Shown here: piece by piece, positions 10,901-23,100 of the stretch
Position numbering within the stretch: position 1 is the stretch's first letter
Layout: every line of letters begins with the position of its first letter
NCBI RefSeq assembly: GCF_000002075.1
Contig: NW_004797650.1
Location: 681,900-745,899, forward strand
Length of the DNA: 64,000 nt
Direction: 5' to 3'
Source: Aplysia californica
Taxonomy: Eukaryota > Mollusca > Gastropoda > Aplysiida > Aplysiidae
Position numbers and translations under genes: made by a program
The notes under the pieces: model-generated
The model's input: only the letters and a program-made list of their open reading frames with translations
The model's database searches: none
What the model was told of the DNA's origin: nothing

Positions 10901-12292
10901 TCTCCTCCTCAATAACTTGTGGTACAAAAAAAGTAAAAGTTAAGCCCTATTTTCAGTAAGTGAAGTAGGAAAGTCTTTTTTATATAATATACCATATATA
11001 CTATTCTGATGAAAGTTGACCTCAGCAAGAAAGACCTAGATTCCCCTTTTCATTGCATCCAAGTTTCATTACACCAAGACATGAATCAAACAAAATTCAC
11101 CTTAACACAAGATGGTATTGAGCAATTTCAACACTTTATTTTCTTCAACAACAAAAGGAGTATCTTTAGACATCTCAAACACACATTTTATACACAGATG
11201 AATTCATATCCCCAAAGTCATGCACACATGTAATTTATTGTAATCAGCTTATTCAAGTGCAAGGAGATCACATGAAACGGCAAAAAAGAAAAAAAAAAAA
11301 GATTAGAACCATTTTGAAAAGGCAGGCAAACTAGAAAAACTTGCCACAAATCAAGAGAACTTGGAAGTAAAGTTTTAAAAACTCCAGGAAAAAGCTTCAC
11401 TTCATATTCTGGTACCAAGTGAAGACCGGACCTTCTACTTTTTCTGAAGAGAACTCATCTATTGTTCCCCGTTTCCATTAGGGACTTGACGAATATCTCA
11501 CTCACAACATTAAGGGGATGCTCATATGTTCGAAATAGTACTTTACATGAATGACTTTTATGACAAAACTTATTTTTCAGTTTCAGCTAAAATAAATTAG
11601 TTCTGTTGGTACTTTAGAGTATAGGATGGGCTCATTTGGCAATTATTTTTAACAAGCATTACACAGATGTTTTACAAAGCTGAGCAGCATGAATTAGATC
11701 CTCTAAAAAGAGATTTTTTTTTTTAGATCTTGAAAAGAAACAAAAATATATATTAATAACAGTTGATACCAGAAAGGCAGTACATGTAGTTTCTGAAATT
11801 AACTAAAAAGATTTTAAACATCTGGAAACCTCAGTATCAACACCTTACCATTTTTCTTCATAGGACCACAAAGCAGATCATTATGTTCAAATACATATGA
11901 GAGGTAAAGCTATCGATTCTACCTTTCATAATTTTCCTTTGACCAATCTGACAAAATCCAGAAAGCAATGGTAGGTAGGCTTATAAACTTTAAATTTTTT
12001 TTAAACTGGATAAAATACACAGATAGTTGTAATTTTACCATTTAATGTAATTTATGAGTCACAAATAGATTAATAAAGAAATTAGTATATTGTATTACCA
12101 TTTCTATTATGTGGGTTTCCACATATAAACAAATGAGTCATCCTTATCTAGATTGAGAAGATATCTTGGAAAAGATGAACATTCAGTAATACATGCAACC
12201 ATACAAATGCACACTGGGAAGGGAAGAAAGTCTATGATTATTGCATTTATACATATTTAAAAATGTTTAAATAAGAGTATTTAAGAAACAAA
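10901..12292. other. Unique AT-rich sequence, no gene seen
   Basis: No open frame with recognisable content and no SINE is visible. On the minus strand AATAAA occurs at about 11149 and 11234. These could end a very long MIOS 3' UTR, but nothing else supports that. Confidence 0.35.
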
Positions 12293-12981
12293 TACAGTCA
12301 AACCCTATTATACCGACGACCTTGGTACGAAAATGAAATTGGCGGTAGTGGGGCTGGCAGTATGTATAACTGGGTTTTAATGCCGCCCTGTTAAATCATA
12401 CAGACTGCTCAGTCAAAGGAAATGATTCTGTCACAATTAGAGGAAGAACAATGTTAATACGTTATTTCACTTAAATTGGATGAGAAAGCTTTCAGGCTTC
12501 CTACATGTGACAACTGCTAGCTCCTAAAAGTGTGTGAAGGCAAAAGGGAGATTATTACTGCTTGTAGCGTGTGTCTTCGGCAGCCAGTTCGTTGGCGGTG
12601 TCGTGAGGCCAGATTAAAAATAGTTAAGTAAGGGTCGGACAACTCAGGCTGTTGGCAGGTGGCCATTTAAAAGGGCAAATCCAGTCAAACCTGCTCTAAC
12701 GGCCACCTGTCCAAGACAATCACCAGTACAAACAAATCCTTTCCATTTCCCAATTTGCATTATTTAAAAATACTACAATGACTCTGTCCCAGACGTCCAC
12801 CTGTCTAAGACAACAACTTTTCTCCTCGACAGTGAGTGGCCATCTTAGACAATTTCAGCTGTATGTAATGTAGGGTGTTCTTTTTTGTGCACTGGCAAAA
12901 CCTGGGGGTAGGTGGGACTGGCAATATAAGGATAAGGGTGGGGGGAAAGGGAGGGGGGGGGCATAATAGAGTTTGACTGTA
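12293..12981. mobile_element. TA-flanked MITE (Tc1/mariner-like by its ends)
   Basis: The ends are the inverted repeats TACAGTCAAACCCTATTAT and ATAATAGAGTTTGACTGTA; the outer TA dinucleotides would be the target duplication. There is no coding frame. A second, degenerate MITE lies inside. Superfamily is inferred from the TA site only. Confidence 0.7.
12670..12865. mobile_element. Degenerate MITE of the AACGGCCACCTGTC family, nested
   Basis: The left end CAGTCAAACCTGCTCTAACG and the right end (GGCCATCTTAGACAATTTCA) are weak inverted repeats. Related fragments lie at 29825-29910 and 37264-37332. Confidence 0.5.
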
Positions 12982-15052
12982 TTCTGTCTGCTCATTCCAC
13001 AAACATATATGTCAGAATCATCACATCAACCCTCCACATGGCAGGCATACAAAAACAAAACTCCAAAAAATGAACGTTATGTGATGGAGACCATTATCAT
13101 TACGATCTGCCCCCGAGACAGCTTGCTACCTCAGAATTACAAAGTTCTATCTGCTCAGAACCTAATTTTGAGATATTTGACATAAAAATATTTGAGTTGT
13201 ACAGCATGTTCACGCTTTTTCGAATGCAATTCTTTGAATATCTCAATAACGACTCAGAATAAGCTTACGATTTTGATAGAGCACATAGAACATTTGGTTT
13301 CTGACCTGCTGTCATAGCAACTCAAAACGGCCAAAAATGTCAGATGGAACTTTGTAATTCTGAGATAGCAAAATGTCAGTAGCTGGTCACCGCTCTCCCA
13401 CCATATGACAATCAAAGACTAGATCTACAATTGTAGACTTGTATGCTATTTACAATACCGGGTTGTAATACACTTAAATTTACTGATTCCAACAAGCACC
13501 CTTACGAAATGATATCAATTGGGTTGAAAGTAAACATATTATTTTTAAAAAGACAGTGATTAGAAAAATTATCAATAAAAAACCTGTGACACAACGCACG
13601 GAACAAAGAGGCCTGAAAGAAATGAGGCAGAACACAATGTATGAACATGTACACCCACAACTAAATAGTAACACCATCTCACCATTCCTCCCACCATCAA
13701 ACATTAACACACACCTCACAAAACAACACACATGTCGCTGGCACCAGATATTAACATACATCTCACAATATAACATACCTCTGTCTCTTGCACCTGGCAT
13801 TAACATACATCTCATAAAACACACTTGCCATGGGCACTGCAGAACACTAATACACACATCACTCGTTTCGACTCTTCAGCTTCACAACTTAACAGTTAAT
13901 GCCATGTGTAAGTAATTTCGATTTCTTATAAACTACATGAACATGTATCAGTGGCGAAAACACACAAATAGGAATGAAAAATAGGAAGAACTTGCCTCAA
14001 TTGTTATGTTACAACTTATAACTCAGAAGTCCTCATAAATATGCAAATCTGTCCAAGCCACAAGGACTTCTACAGTTGTGCTAGACCTGTGTGTTGTAAA
14101 TGTGACAGTATTAAGGCGTTGCTGGGAAAGCCAGGTACAAAAACAGTTTGATCAAATGAAGTAGAAATGTTGCGTATCAAAATGAAAGAAAAAAAAAAAT
14201 AACACACAAGAAAATGAAGTCAGAAAAAATTCCTAGCAAACTGAGGGCACAGACGCACCAAAAAATGAGTCAGTTTCAGACTGGAGATAATGCTATGTTG
14301 ATGATACATTTATGATTGGCACAGACAGAGTTAAGTAAGCCTGCTCTCCACAGCTGCATTTCTCAATGGAATGCATTCATAAATAGGGACACAGGGAATT
14401 TCCCTATAAAGTTAGCCACGATTATAGCAAAATCTTTTCAAATACAATAACATTGCACACAAGGTTCAGAAACATATAAGGCAATGGAGGAAAGTTGGGC
14501 ACATTTGATTATTTTACAAAATACACAAAATCTAATTCAGTATTCAGTGAGACCATTCAGCGGCTCACCACAATTTTTACAAACATTCCATTTTATATTA
14601 TAAACTTTTTTCTGGGAGAATACTGTGAAGTGATCCATATTGGAAGAGCCAACTGCCTTCCAGTAGACACTAAGGTACAAGTTACTATTCTATAAATTTA
14701 AATAAATAATCATATCTCACGATTTTGTAAAACTTTACAGAAGTGTCAAGGGCTCTAGAGCCAACGGCGAACCTGAACCATGAGCTTAGGAACCAATGTG
14801 CTGTGGAAGACAATTCCCCCCCCCCCCCCCTCACATTTCATTACATTGCCTCTGAGAAGTGAATCCGTAAAAAGTTTCTTGAAGACAGCTCAACTTTTCT
14901 GTGAAAGATTCTGTCATAAATCGCTTTTCAAAATGGCACATGGCCGAGTCTTACAGTAAGCAGTCAATTTGTAGCATTCAAGTATCAAGTGACTATCACC
15001 CACACACAGATCCTATAAAGAGTGATTACCCACAAATTTTGTTACAAATGAC
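12982..15052. other. Unique AT-rich sequence, no gene seen
   Basis: Open frames here are short and without recognisable domains. No SINE is present, in contrast to the neighbouring introns, which is compatible with (but does not prove) transcribed 3' UTR of MIOS. Confidence 0.35.
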
Positions 15053-15541
15053 TACAGTAGTCTCTGCCAAAGATCCTACTGCTTACGATCCTGCTGTTTT
15101 AAGAACACAGAATATTTACTACAAAAAAGTCACCCCCAAGATCCCGCTCTCAAGATCTACATTCGGCTAAGATCCCGCATTTCAGATCATAATTTACTGA
15201 CAGCAGAGACTCAGTCAGAGATGAAAAGCTATAAATTTCAGACAGGTAAAGGGGAGGAGCAACTGGATATGGGCGATCTTGAGACTCACGATAGGAAAAT
15301 AAGTGAAAATGGCATGTCCATTGCCACTGTGATCGGTCATCAAGGTTGACAACTCTTTGTTCGCCATAAGTCATAAACCCAACCAGAGGTCACGCCAATA
15401 CATTTTAGAGTAAAGGGAGACCATTTTTACCGGTTGCGGGCCTGAACATGGGTCACCATGGATTCTTCCTTTGATGTTTCGCCTATGATCCCGCATTTTC
15501 CTCGCTCCAGAGCACCAGGATTTTAGGCGGAGACTACTGTA
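15053..15541. mobile_element. TA-flanked MITE, Tc1/mariner-like
   Basis: The inverted ends TACAGTAGTCTCTGCC and GGCGGAGACTACTGTA enclose a non-coding interior rich in GATCCYGC motifs. It ends 80 bases downstream of the MIOS stop, so it lies in, or directly after, the 3' UTR. Confidence 0.75.
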
Positions 15542-15621
15542 TCATCCACTCACAGATTTCAAGATTTCTCTCTCCCTCTCTCATACACACACACAAACAC
15601 ACACACAAACCACAGTAGAAA

Positions 15622-15727
15622 TCACGCTTTCGGAATCCCGGCTCCCGTCTCTGGCAGGCACAAACTGACAGCGTCCTGGGCCACACACTTACAGGGGCAT
15701 CCTGTCACTGGGCACTCGCTGTGCTCT
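15622..15727 (-). CDS. MIOS: MIOS exon 26 (last), residues 840-875 and stop
   Basis: It encodes EHSECPVTGCPCKC, the final zinc ligands, then a variable tail ending GAGIPKA and TGA. The acceptor is TTGCAG. Confidence 0.95.
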
Positions 15728-18700
15728 CTGCAACACAAAGGAGCAACTCAGTTTACTTTTAGTATGGTAGTAGTAAGAGCATGAGTTTGAGTAAAGAGAA
15801 ACACATTTAACACAACAACTGTCATATAATGCAGGGAAGAAGCAAGACAGATTATACAGAAACAACATGGGGAAAGAAAAGAAGTAGGACATACCAGTGG
15901 CATCCTTCAACAACCTGCTAGGTAAGAGCTCATGGCACTTGTAACACAAATGGTTCATAGATGAGACGAAGATAAGGGGTATTACTAGAGGATAACGTAC
16001 AAAGAAGTTCTTAGAATGTTATTGATACCTATGTCATTTACAACTTATTATATTGTTTTCACGGAAGTCTTCTTTGTAAAATGTGCACACTTTATGTGAT
16101 GTAGGCCAATGTCTTTAAAGACTAAATAAAAAGCATGTACCTACAAACATACAGCCTATACAGCCATAAGCTGACGAAACGCCATCTTTCATTTTTGGCG
16201 CCAAATTTTTTAATTTGCAAAATCAAAAGCCTGATCAGTTACCCCACTTGTGTGCAAAAATCAAAGTGCAACTGTGACTAGTTTTTTAATAAATTCAAAT
16301 TCAAATTTCAGAAGAACACCAATCTTAAAACAACGGTTCGCTGACAAAAAACCTCTTTTCTCGAAACTGCTGAAAATTAAACAAAGGCGTATTGTCAGCT
16401 TACAGCAGATTGTGTGTGTGTGTGTGTGTGTGTGTGAGTGTGCATGTGTGTGTGTGTATGTGTGTGTGTGTGTGCATGGGCGCATGTATATATAATATAT
16501 GAGTGCATTTGTGTGTATGTTATAGCAAAACAAATTATCCCGCACTGATCTATAATAATGGACTTTTATTAACCTTTTTGAAAGCGAAAAGCAAAAATAA
16601 AAATGTATAACCAACCAGAACCACTTGGTAGGCAGGTAGGTAAGTAAGTAAGTACATACGTAAATAGGTAGGCAGGTAGGTAGGTAGGTAGGGAGGTAAG
16701 GAGGTAGACAGGAAGGTGTGAATGTATCCCTTCTGAAGCCACATTACATCATACTGATCAATAAAAGTGGGCTCTTTTTCATTCATTAATTTATTCTTAA
16801 AAATTGACACTCCCCCCCCCCCCAGCCCAGCATGTCCAACCCACCTGAACCACTCTGTGATGTGTGCTGCATGACCTCCATGTCGACACGTCTGGCACCA
16901 GGTGAACCACTCCTGGAACATGGTCAGCTTCGCTCCGCTTCCTGGGGAACAGGTCAAAGGTTGCAAGACAGAGGTTAGGATATTAGTAGACTTACTACTA
17001 CTTTTTCTAGTTTAAGAAAGACTTTTACAGCACTTGTAACACAATAAGGTCATATAAGTGCCGAAGATTTTAGGTGTTACAAGAGAGTAACAAACAAAAA
17101 AAAGAAGGAGGGGAGATAAAGGTGATAGATGTTCGATAGGAAAGAATAAGCACTGATGAGTACAATTCCACGGAAAGAGGCCAACTTCAGTGGCTTGGCT
17201 CACGAGGAGACAGACCACTCCAAAGACAGACACTTGATAGTGTGCCTAGGTCATAAGTCGAAGGCAGTTCGGTTATGAGTACACCGTCAACTACAGTTCA
17301 AAAGTCAAAAGTTGGGTCATGAGTAAACTGACCACTCCTGAGACATGGTGAGTTTGCACCACATCCTTGGGGCGCGGCAGTAAAACAAAACTGTTAGATG
17401 TTAGCTCACTATACTTTTTTTCACACAAGGCAGTCAGAACAGGTGACAAAAGCCAAAAGAAGAATAACTAGATATACGTACAAACAAGCAAAAGAAGCAG
17501 AATTAGATACATGTACAAACAAGCAAAAGAAGCAGAATTAGATACATGTACAAACAAGCAAAAGAAGCAGAATTAGATACATGTACAAACAAGCATAAGA
17601 AGAATCAACTACTCTTTTTTTTTGGTGCTACTCTTCAGTTTGGCTTTTGTTGCCTACGCTAACTACTTCCTCCAGAAGCAAACTTAAATTTGACTACTCA
17701 CAGGAAATCAATGTTTGCTAAAAATGGAAACAACAAATAATTCAGGCAGCATATTGAAGTAATAAATCTATCCTCATTCTTATGCCATTAATGGACGCAG
17801 AAGACAAATCAAAGCCTGTTGTTATTGTTGTTGTTGTTAGCGATCCAGTAGCATCTGAGCGTTAACTCTTCTGCATGATGCCATTCGGTAATAGCTGCAT
17901 GTCTGTTCTAATTGTTGTTTTGAGGAGTAGAGGCAGTTAGATGTGTGGGGTAGCTTGGGAAGAAAACATCCCCTTAAATCAGTTAGTTTTCTACAGAAGA
18001 ACAGATGATGTTCCAAAGCCTCAAAGGTCAAAATAAATACACCTTCCACCTTAAGAGCACAAACTGACAAACAAATAAAGTGGAAACAATTACTAGGTTG
18101 TTGTTTTTTAAATAGTAGATGGTTTTATGGCGCTCGCAACTGCATAAGGTCGTACGAGCACCAAGGGGTGGGTGTCAACAGAGAAGTCTTTACAGGGAAT
18201 CAGACTTATTCTGCTCACCTCTCTAGCTTCAACAGCACAAGGTCTGCTTCAACTATCAAGGCACCCCAAAAATAGCAGGTCACAAGAGAGTGACAAACAT
18301 ACAAAAGAAGTAGAGAAAAATGACAATATTAAGGATCAGGTAAGAAAAAGCAGCAGTTCCCTGTTGTAGATCCGGCACAGTTATGAGCGTGACAGGAGTC
18401 AGCCCATTTACAATTCTACTATGCTTGAACGAATGGCCTAAAGACACTACAGTCAGTGGCACTGCCCCAGGGGGTAAATTACTAGGTTTGATTCGTTTGA
18501 GTAAAGACAAGCACAATGACACAATAACAGTAAATTCCAACTGGTAAGAAGTAAGACAAACAGACAGAAGCAAGGAAGGGAAACAAAAATAAACAGAATC
18601 TACCAACCACCCACAAGAAAAGTGAAAAGCAATCCTCACAACTGACCTGATTCAATCCCTGTGCCAGACGATGTGCCCATATGGAACAGACAAATGGCAC

Positions 18701-19810
18701 AGCGGGGGAGAGCTTTCCGGCAACTGGGACAGCATGTGATCTGTGCACGAAATATTGAAACAAAAGAATATAAATAGATAAGAAAACAGTAAGCAGCTAA
18801 ATCTACAAAGATAAATCCATCAGCTATAACACATAGATCTACATGCACTTGAATCCACCAAATATGAACCCGCCTTGGGAAGCACACCTTGGTTGCTCTT
18901 AGGTAGAGATTGTCGCTTACCGAATTTTCAAAGGAAGAGGGAGGAAGGGATAATCTGCTCACACACACCCCATACACAGACACTCACACACAAAACACAC
19001 AGACATACTATCACTTCCACTACCATTACAACTACAACCCTATCCACCACCACCACTAATGCAACTACTTCTACAGTGGGGTGTGCATACACACACACCC
19101 ACACATACACATGCATGTGCACACGCACATGCACACACACACACACATACACACACAACTACATGACTCCTCATAGCAGGATGTGATGGCGTCAATTTAG
19201 AAAGTGATACCATATGTCATATGGGGTAGCATCAGAAGCTGGTGTTTAACCAAACCTTGTGTTCATACAGGTGAGCTGATGCTCGATCACAGGGCAATAA
19301 TGTTACGCAGTGGCTCAAATATTTTCCCCCTCAGGCGGAAGACGGAAGACTCTCGAAGGATGATGACCCTTGGTGAGAGTTTGAACTAAGCCCATGTACT
19401 CAACAGTGTATTTTTTAGCCCCAGCAGGTGTTGTGAAGAGATTAACAAGAGACGGAATGCAAAGACATTGAAATCGCAGGCCATGTCTTGGTGTTCACGT
19501 TGTTTTAAAATAACCCTAAAAAAAATTGTTGGCCAATTTATAGCAACAAACGCTGCTGTTAAAGGGAAAAAAACTGCTGCTAAATGGGATTATTTTATAT
19601 AGGAAAATTTCTTTACACCAGATTAGGATGCTGTGAGGTGAAGGTTGCTCTTATCTGGGTTGCTGTTAAGTGGATACCACTGTAGTAGTAGCTGCATTAG
19701 TGGCAGCAGTGGAAGTGGTAGTGGTAATCATAGCAGTGGTGGTTGTGATAGAAGTAGTGGTTGTGGCTGTGGTAGTGGTAGTGGTGGTGGTGGTAGTGGT
19801 AGTGGTAGTG

Positions 19811-19871
<61 letters not shown>

Positions 19872-20117
19872 AAAATGTAGCAGCTGCAAAAGTTGAAGTA
19901 TAAGATATAATAGTTTAGTAGCAACTCTGGCAGAACCAGTTGTGGCAGTAGGTGTGGTTGTGATAGTGACCATAGCAAATGCAGCAGTGGTATTAGTAGA
20001 AGCAACTGTAGCAGAAATGGTGATAGTGATGAAAGTAAATGCTAAAGTAGTTGTATAGGAAGCAGAAGCAGTAGTAATAGTGGTGGTTGTAGCGGTGATG
20101 ATAATGATGTAAACGAC

Positions 20118-20152
<35 letters not shown>

Positions 20153-23100
20153 GTGAGTGAGATGGTGTATGTGTGTGTGTGGATGTCTGTGTGTGTGTAT
20201 GTGTGTGTGAGTGTGTGTGAGTGGGTTTGGGAGTGTGTGTATGTTTTTTGTTTATGAAAGAGTAAGAGTTTTATGGCCCTCGCAACTGCAAAAGGTCATA
20301 TGAGCACGTGAAACACAACTTGGTTGCATTCATAACAGTTCAGAGTGCGGCTTGGCTTTGGGCAATGTTTCGATTCAAATGTAAAAAATTCACTGTAAAA
20401 GTTTTGTTGTAAAAATAACAGTAACTTACATTTAATCTAATTTAAAATAACAGTATATTACATTTTTTTTGTAAAGGCCAATGGCCTTTATAAAACTGAG
20501 AAGTCTGTTGGGATCAACGACGGAGAACAGACTTTTTATTTTGTACATTTAAAATACTTCCTTCGGGTCTCTCTTAAGTTAAGCACTTGTTGCAATATAG
20601 GAATATTACGAAACTGAATCAACAGTCTGCCTTCCAAGTGCGATACAATGTGGAAATTATATTTTGAGTTTTTGAGTTAGAATAAAGAAAGCAAATCCAC
20701 ACAATAACGGGTCGAATTGTGCTGGAAAGAATAAGTCAGACAGGCGTAAAAAAAAATAAAGGGGAAAGAATAGTAAGACCTACCAGTGATGCCCTCCAAC
20801 CACTCACAACGTAAAGTGTAAATATCCATTTCTTTAAAAGTAAGACTGTGTGCAAATAAAAAATCCTCAGCACAACCAAAGTCCATGATTGCCCCAATAT
20901 GGATTCAAACCAGGGCCCCCCAAACCACAGACCATCATCAAAACAGTTGGGAAAATGGTGTGCTTTTAAATGGGTTAGCTTTAGAAACAAAATGTCATTT
21001 GAAAATAGTCATTTCATTATAAACAGTGAAAATATCCAGAACATGCATGTCAATATATCATGATTCCCTCTAAAATCGCCATCATAATTATACAAGGAGT
21101 TAGCTCCAATGCCTGAACCAAACAAAAGACAGGAAGGACCTTACCCTTTCCTTTTTTTACATGTAATTGAAAAGCAGCGGATATGGTTATAACAGCTAAC
21201 TATAGAATTAGGCAGAAACTATTTATTAGTCAGTCAGCATTCAACAATTAAATACTGTTTTCAATCAAAAATAGCATCCAGCTAAACTCTCCCCCCCCCC
21301 CCCACACACACAATAAAACAAGCCCTCACCTTATATCATCATCCTATTACATAATTCAAACAAACATTTAAGAAACCATCGGTCTAGCACACAAATACAA
21401 ACCAGAATCTACTGTTTTCAATGCATGTGACAGATTAAAAGAAAGATAAAAACTTTTCAATTAGGAATCAAACTCACATCTGCAAGCAATGGTGAACCAT
21501 GTAACCACTACACCACAGACACTGGTAACCCACTGTCAGTATTTATTTACAGGAGATCAGAAGCAGTAACATTCAACACGCAGTTAGATCTACAAAATGA
21601 ACACTTTACCCGCAATAACTATAGCACGGAAGCCATCACATGTAGGCCTATACTATACATATTATCGTGATTATATTTTAGCTACATACTGTGTTTACTT
21701 ATAAAACTGGTAAACATTTACCTTAAAAATTAACAATTAATAGATGAAACAGCTATTTATTTTTATTTAAAGTTTTATTCTCTACCTGTTCTGTTGAGTT
21801 TACAGTTTATTTTTTCTTTATAGTCAATACATAATGATTCCCTCAAAAATCGCCATTATTATATACAAGGAGTTAGCTCCAATGCCTGAACCAAACAAAA
21901 GACAGGAAGGACCTTACCCTTTCCTTTTTTACATGTAATTGAAAAACAGCGGATATGGTTATCACAGCTAACCATGGAATTAGGCAGAAATTATTTATCA
22001 GTCAGTCAGCATTCGTTCACCAACTAAATACAGTATTCAACCAAAAATAGCATCCAGCTAATCTCCTCCACCCACAACCCCCCATAAAAAAAATCAACCC
22101 TCATCTAACATCATCATCCTATCACAAAATTTAAAAAAAAACATTTTAAAAACTATTGACCGAGCAGCCAAATACAAACTTTTTATTTAAATGCACGTGA
22201 TAAGTAATTGGTTTAATCTTTTTTTTTTTAAAAACCCTCTCCACTCAGGAATCAAACCTACATCTGCAAGCGATGGTGAAGCACCTAACCACCACACTAC
22301 ACCACAAAAGCTGGTAACCCACTGTCAGTATTTGTTTACAGGAGATCAGAAGCAATAAAATTCAACATGTAGTGAGATCTACAAAACTAAAACTTAATCT
22401 GCAATAACTATAGCACGGAAGCCATCACATGTAGGTCTGGACATATGGTGAATTATTATTTAGCTACATTCTATGTTCACTTTCTTAAATTACATGGGTA
22501 AACATTTACATTCAGAATTAACAATTTGGAGATAAAACAGCTATTTATATTTATTTATTTAAAGTTATATTCTCTACCTCTTCTGTTGAGCCTATGGTTC
22601 ACTTTTTCTTTACAGTCAATATATCATGATTCCCTCTAAAATCGCCATCATAATTATACAAGGAGTTAGCTCCAATGCCTGAACCAAACAAAAGACAGGA
22701 AGGACCTTACCCTTTCCTTTTTTTACATGTAATTGAAAAATAGTGGATATGGTTATCACAGCTAACCATGGAATTAGGCAGAAATTATTTATTAGTCTGT
22801 CAGCATTCAACAATTAAATACTGTTTTCAACCAAAAATAGCATCCAGCTAATCTCCCCCACCCACAACCCCCCATAAAAAAACAACCCTCACCTAACATC
22901 ATCATCCTATCACAAAATTTTAAAAAAACATTTAAAAAACCATTGACCTAGCACCCAAATACAAATTTTTTATTTAAATGCATGTGATAAGTACTTGATT
23001 TAATCATTTTAAAAAACACCTCTCCACTCAGGAATCAAACCTACATCTGCAAGCGATTGTAAAGCACCTCACCGCTACACTACACCACAAAAGCTGGTAA

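Noticed and set aside
19645-20005. Serine, valine and leucine/tyrosine homopolymer frames
   Set aside because: Translation of GTA/GTG trinucleotide repeats in all phases.
22616-22813. Extra MIOS exon inside the 780-bp array (minus-strand frame with a GTAAGG donor)
   Set aside because: The MIOS reading frame is continuous without it, and the family has no matching segment.
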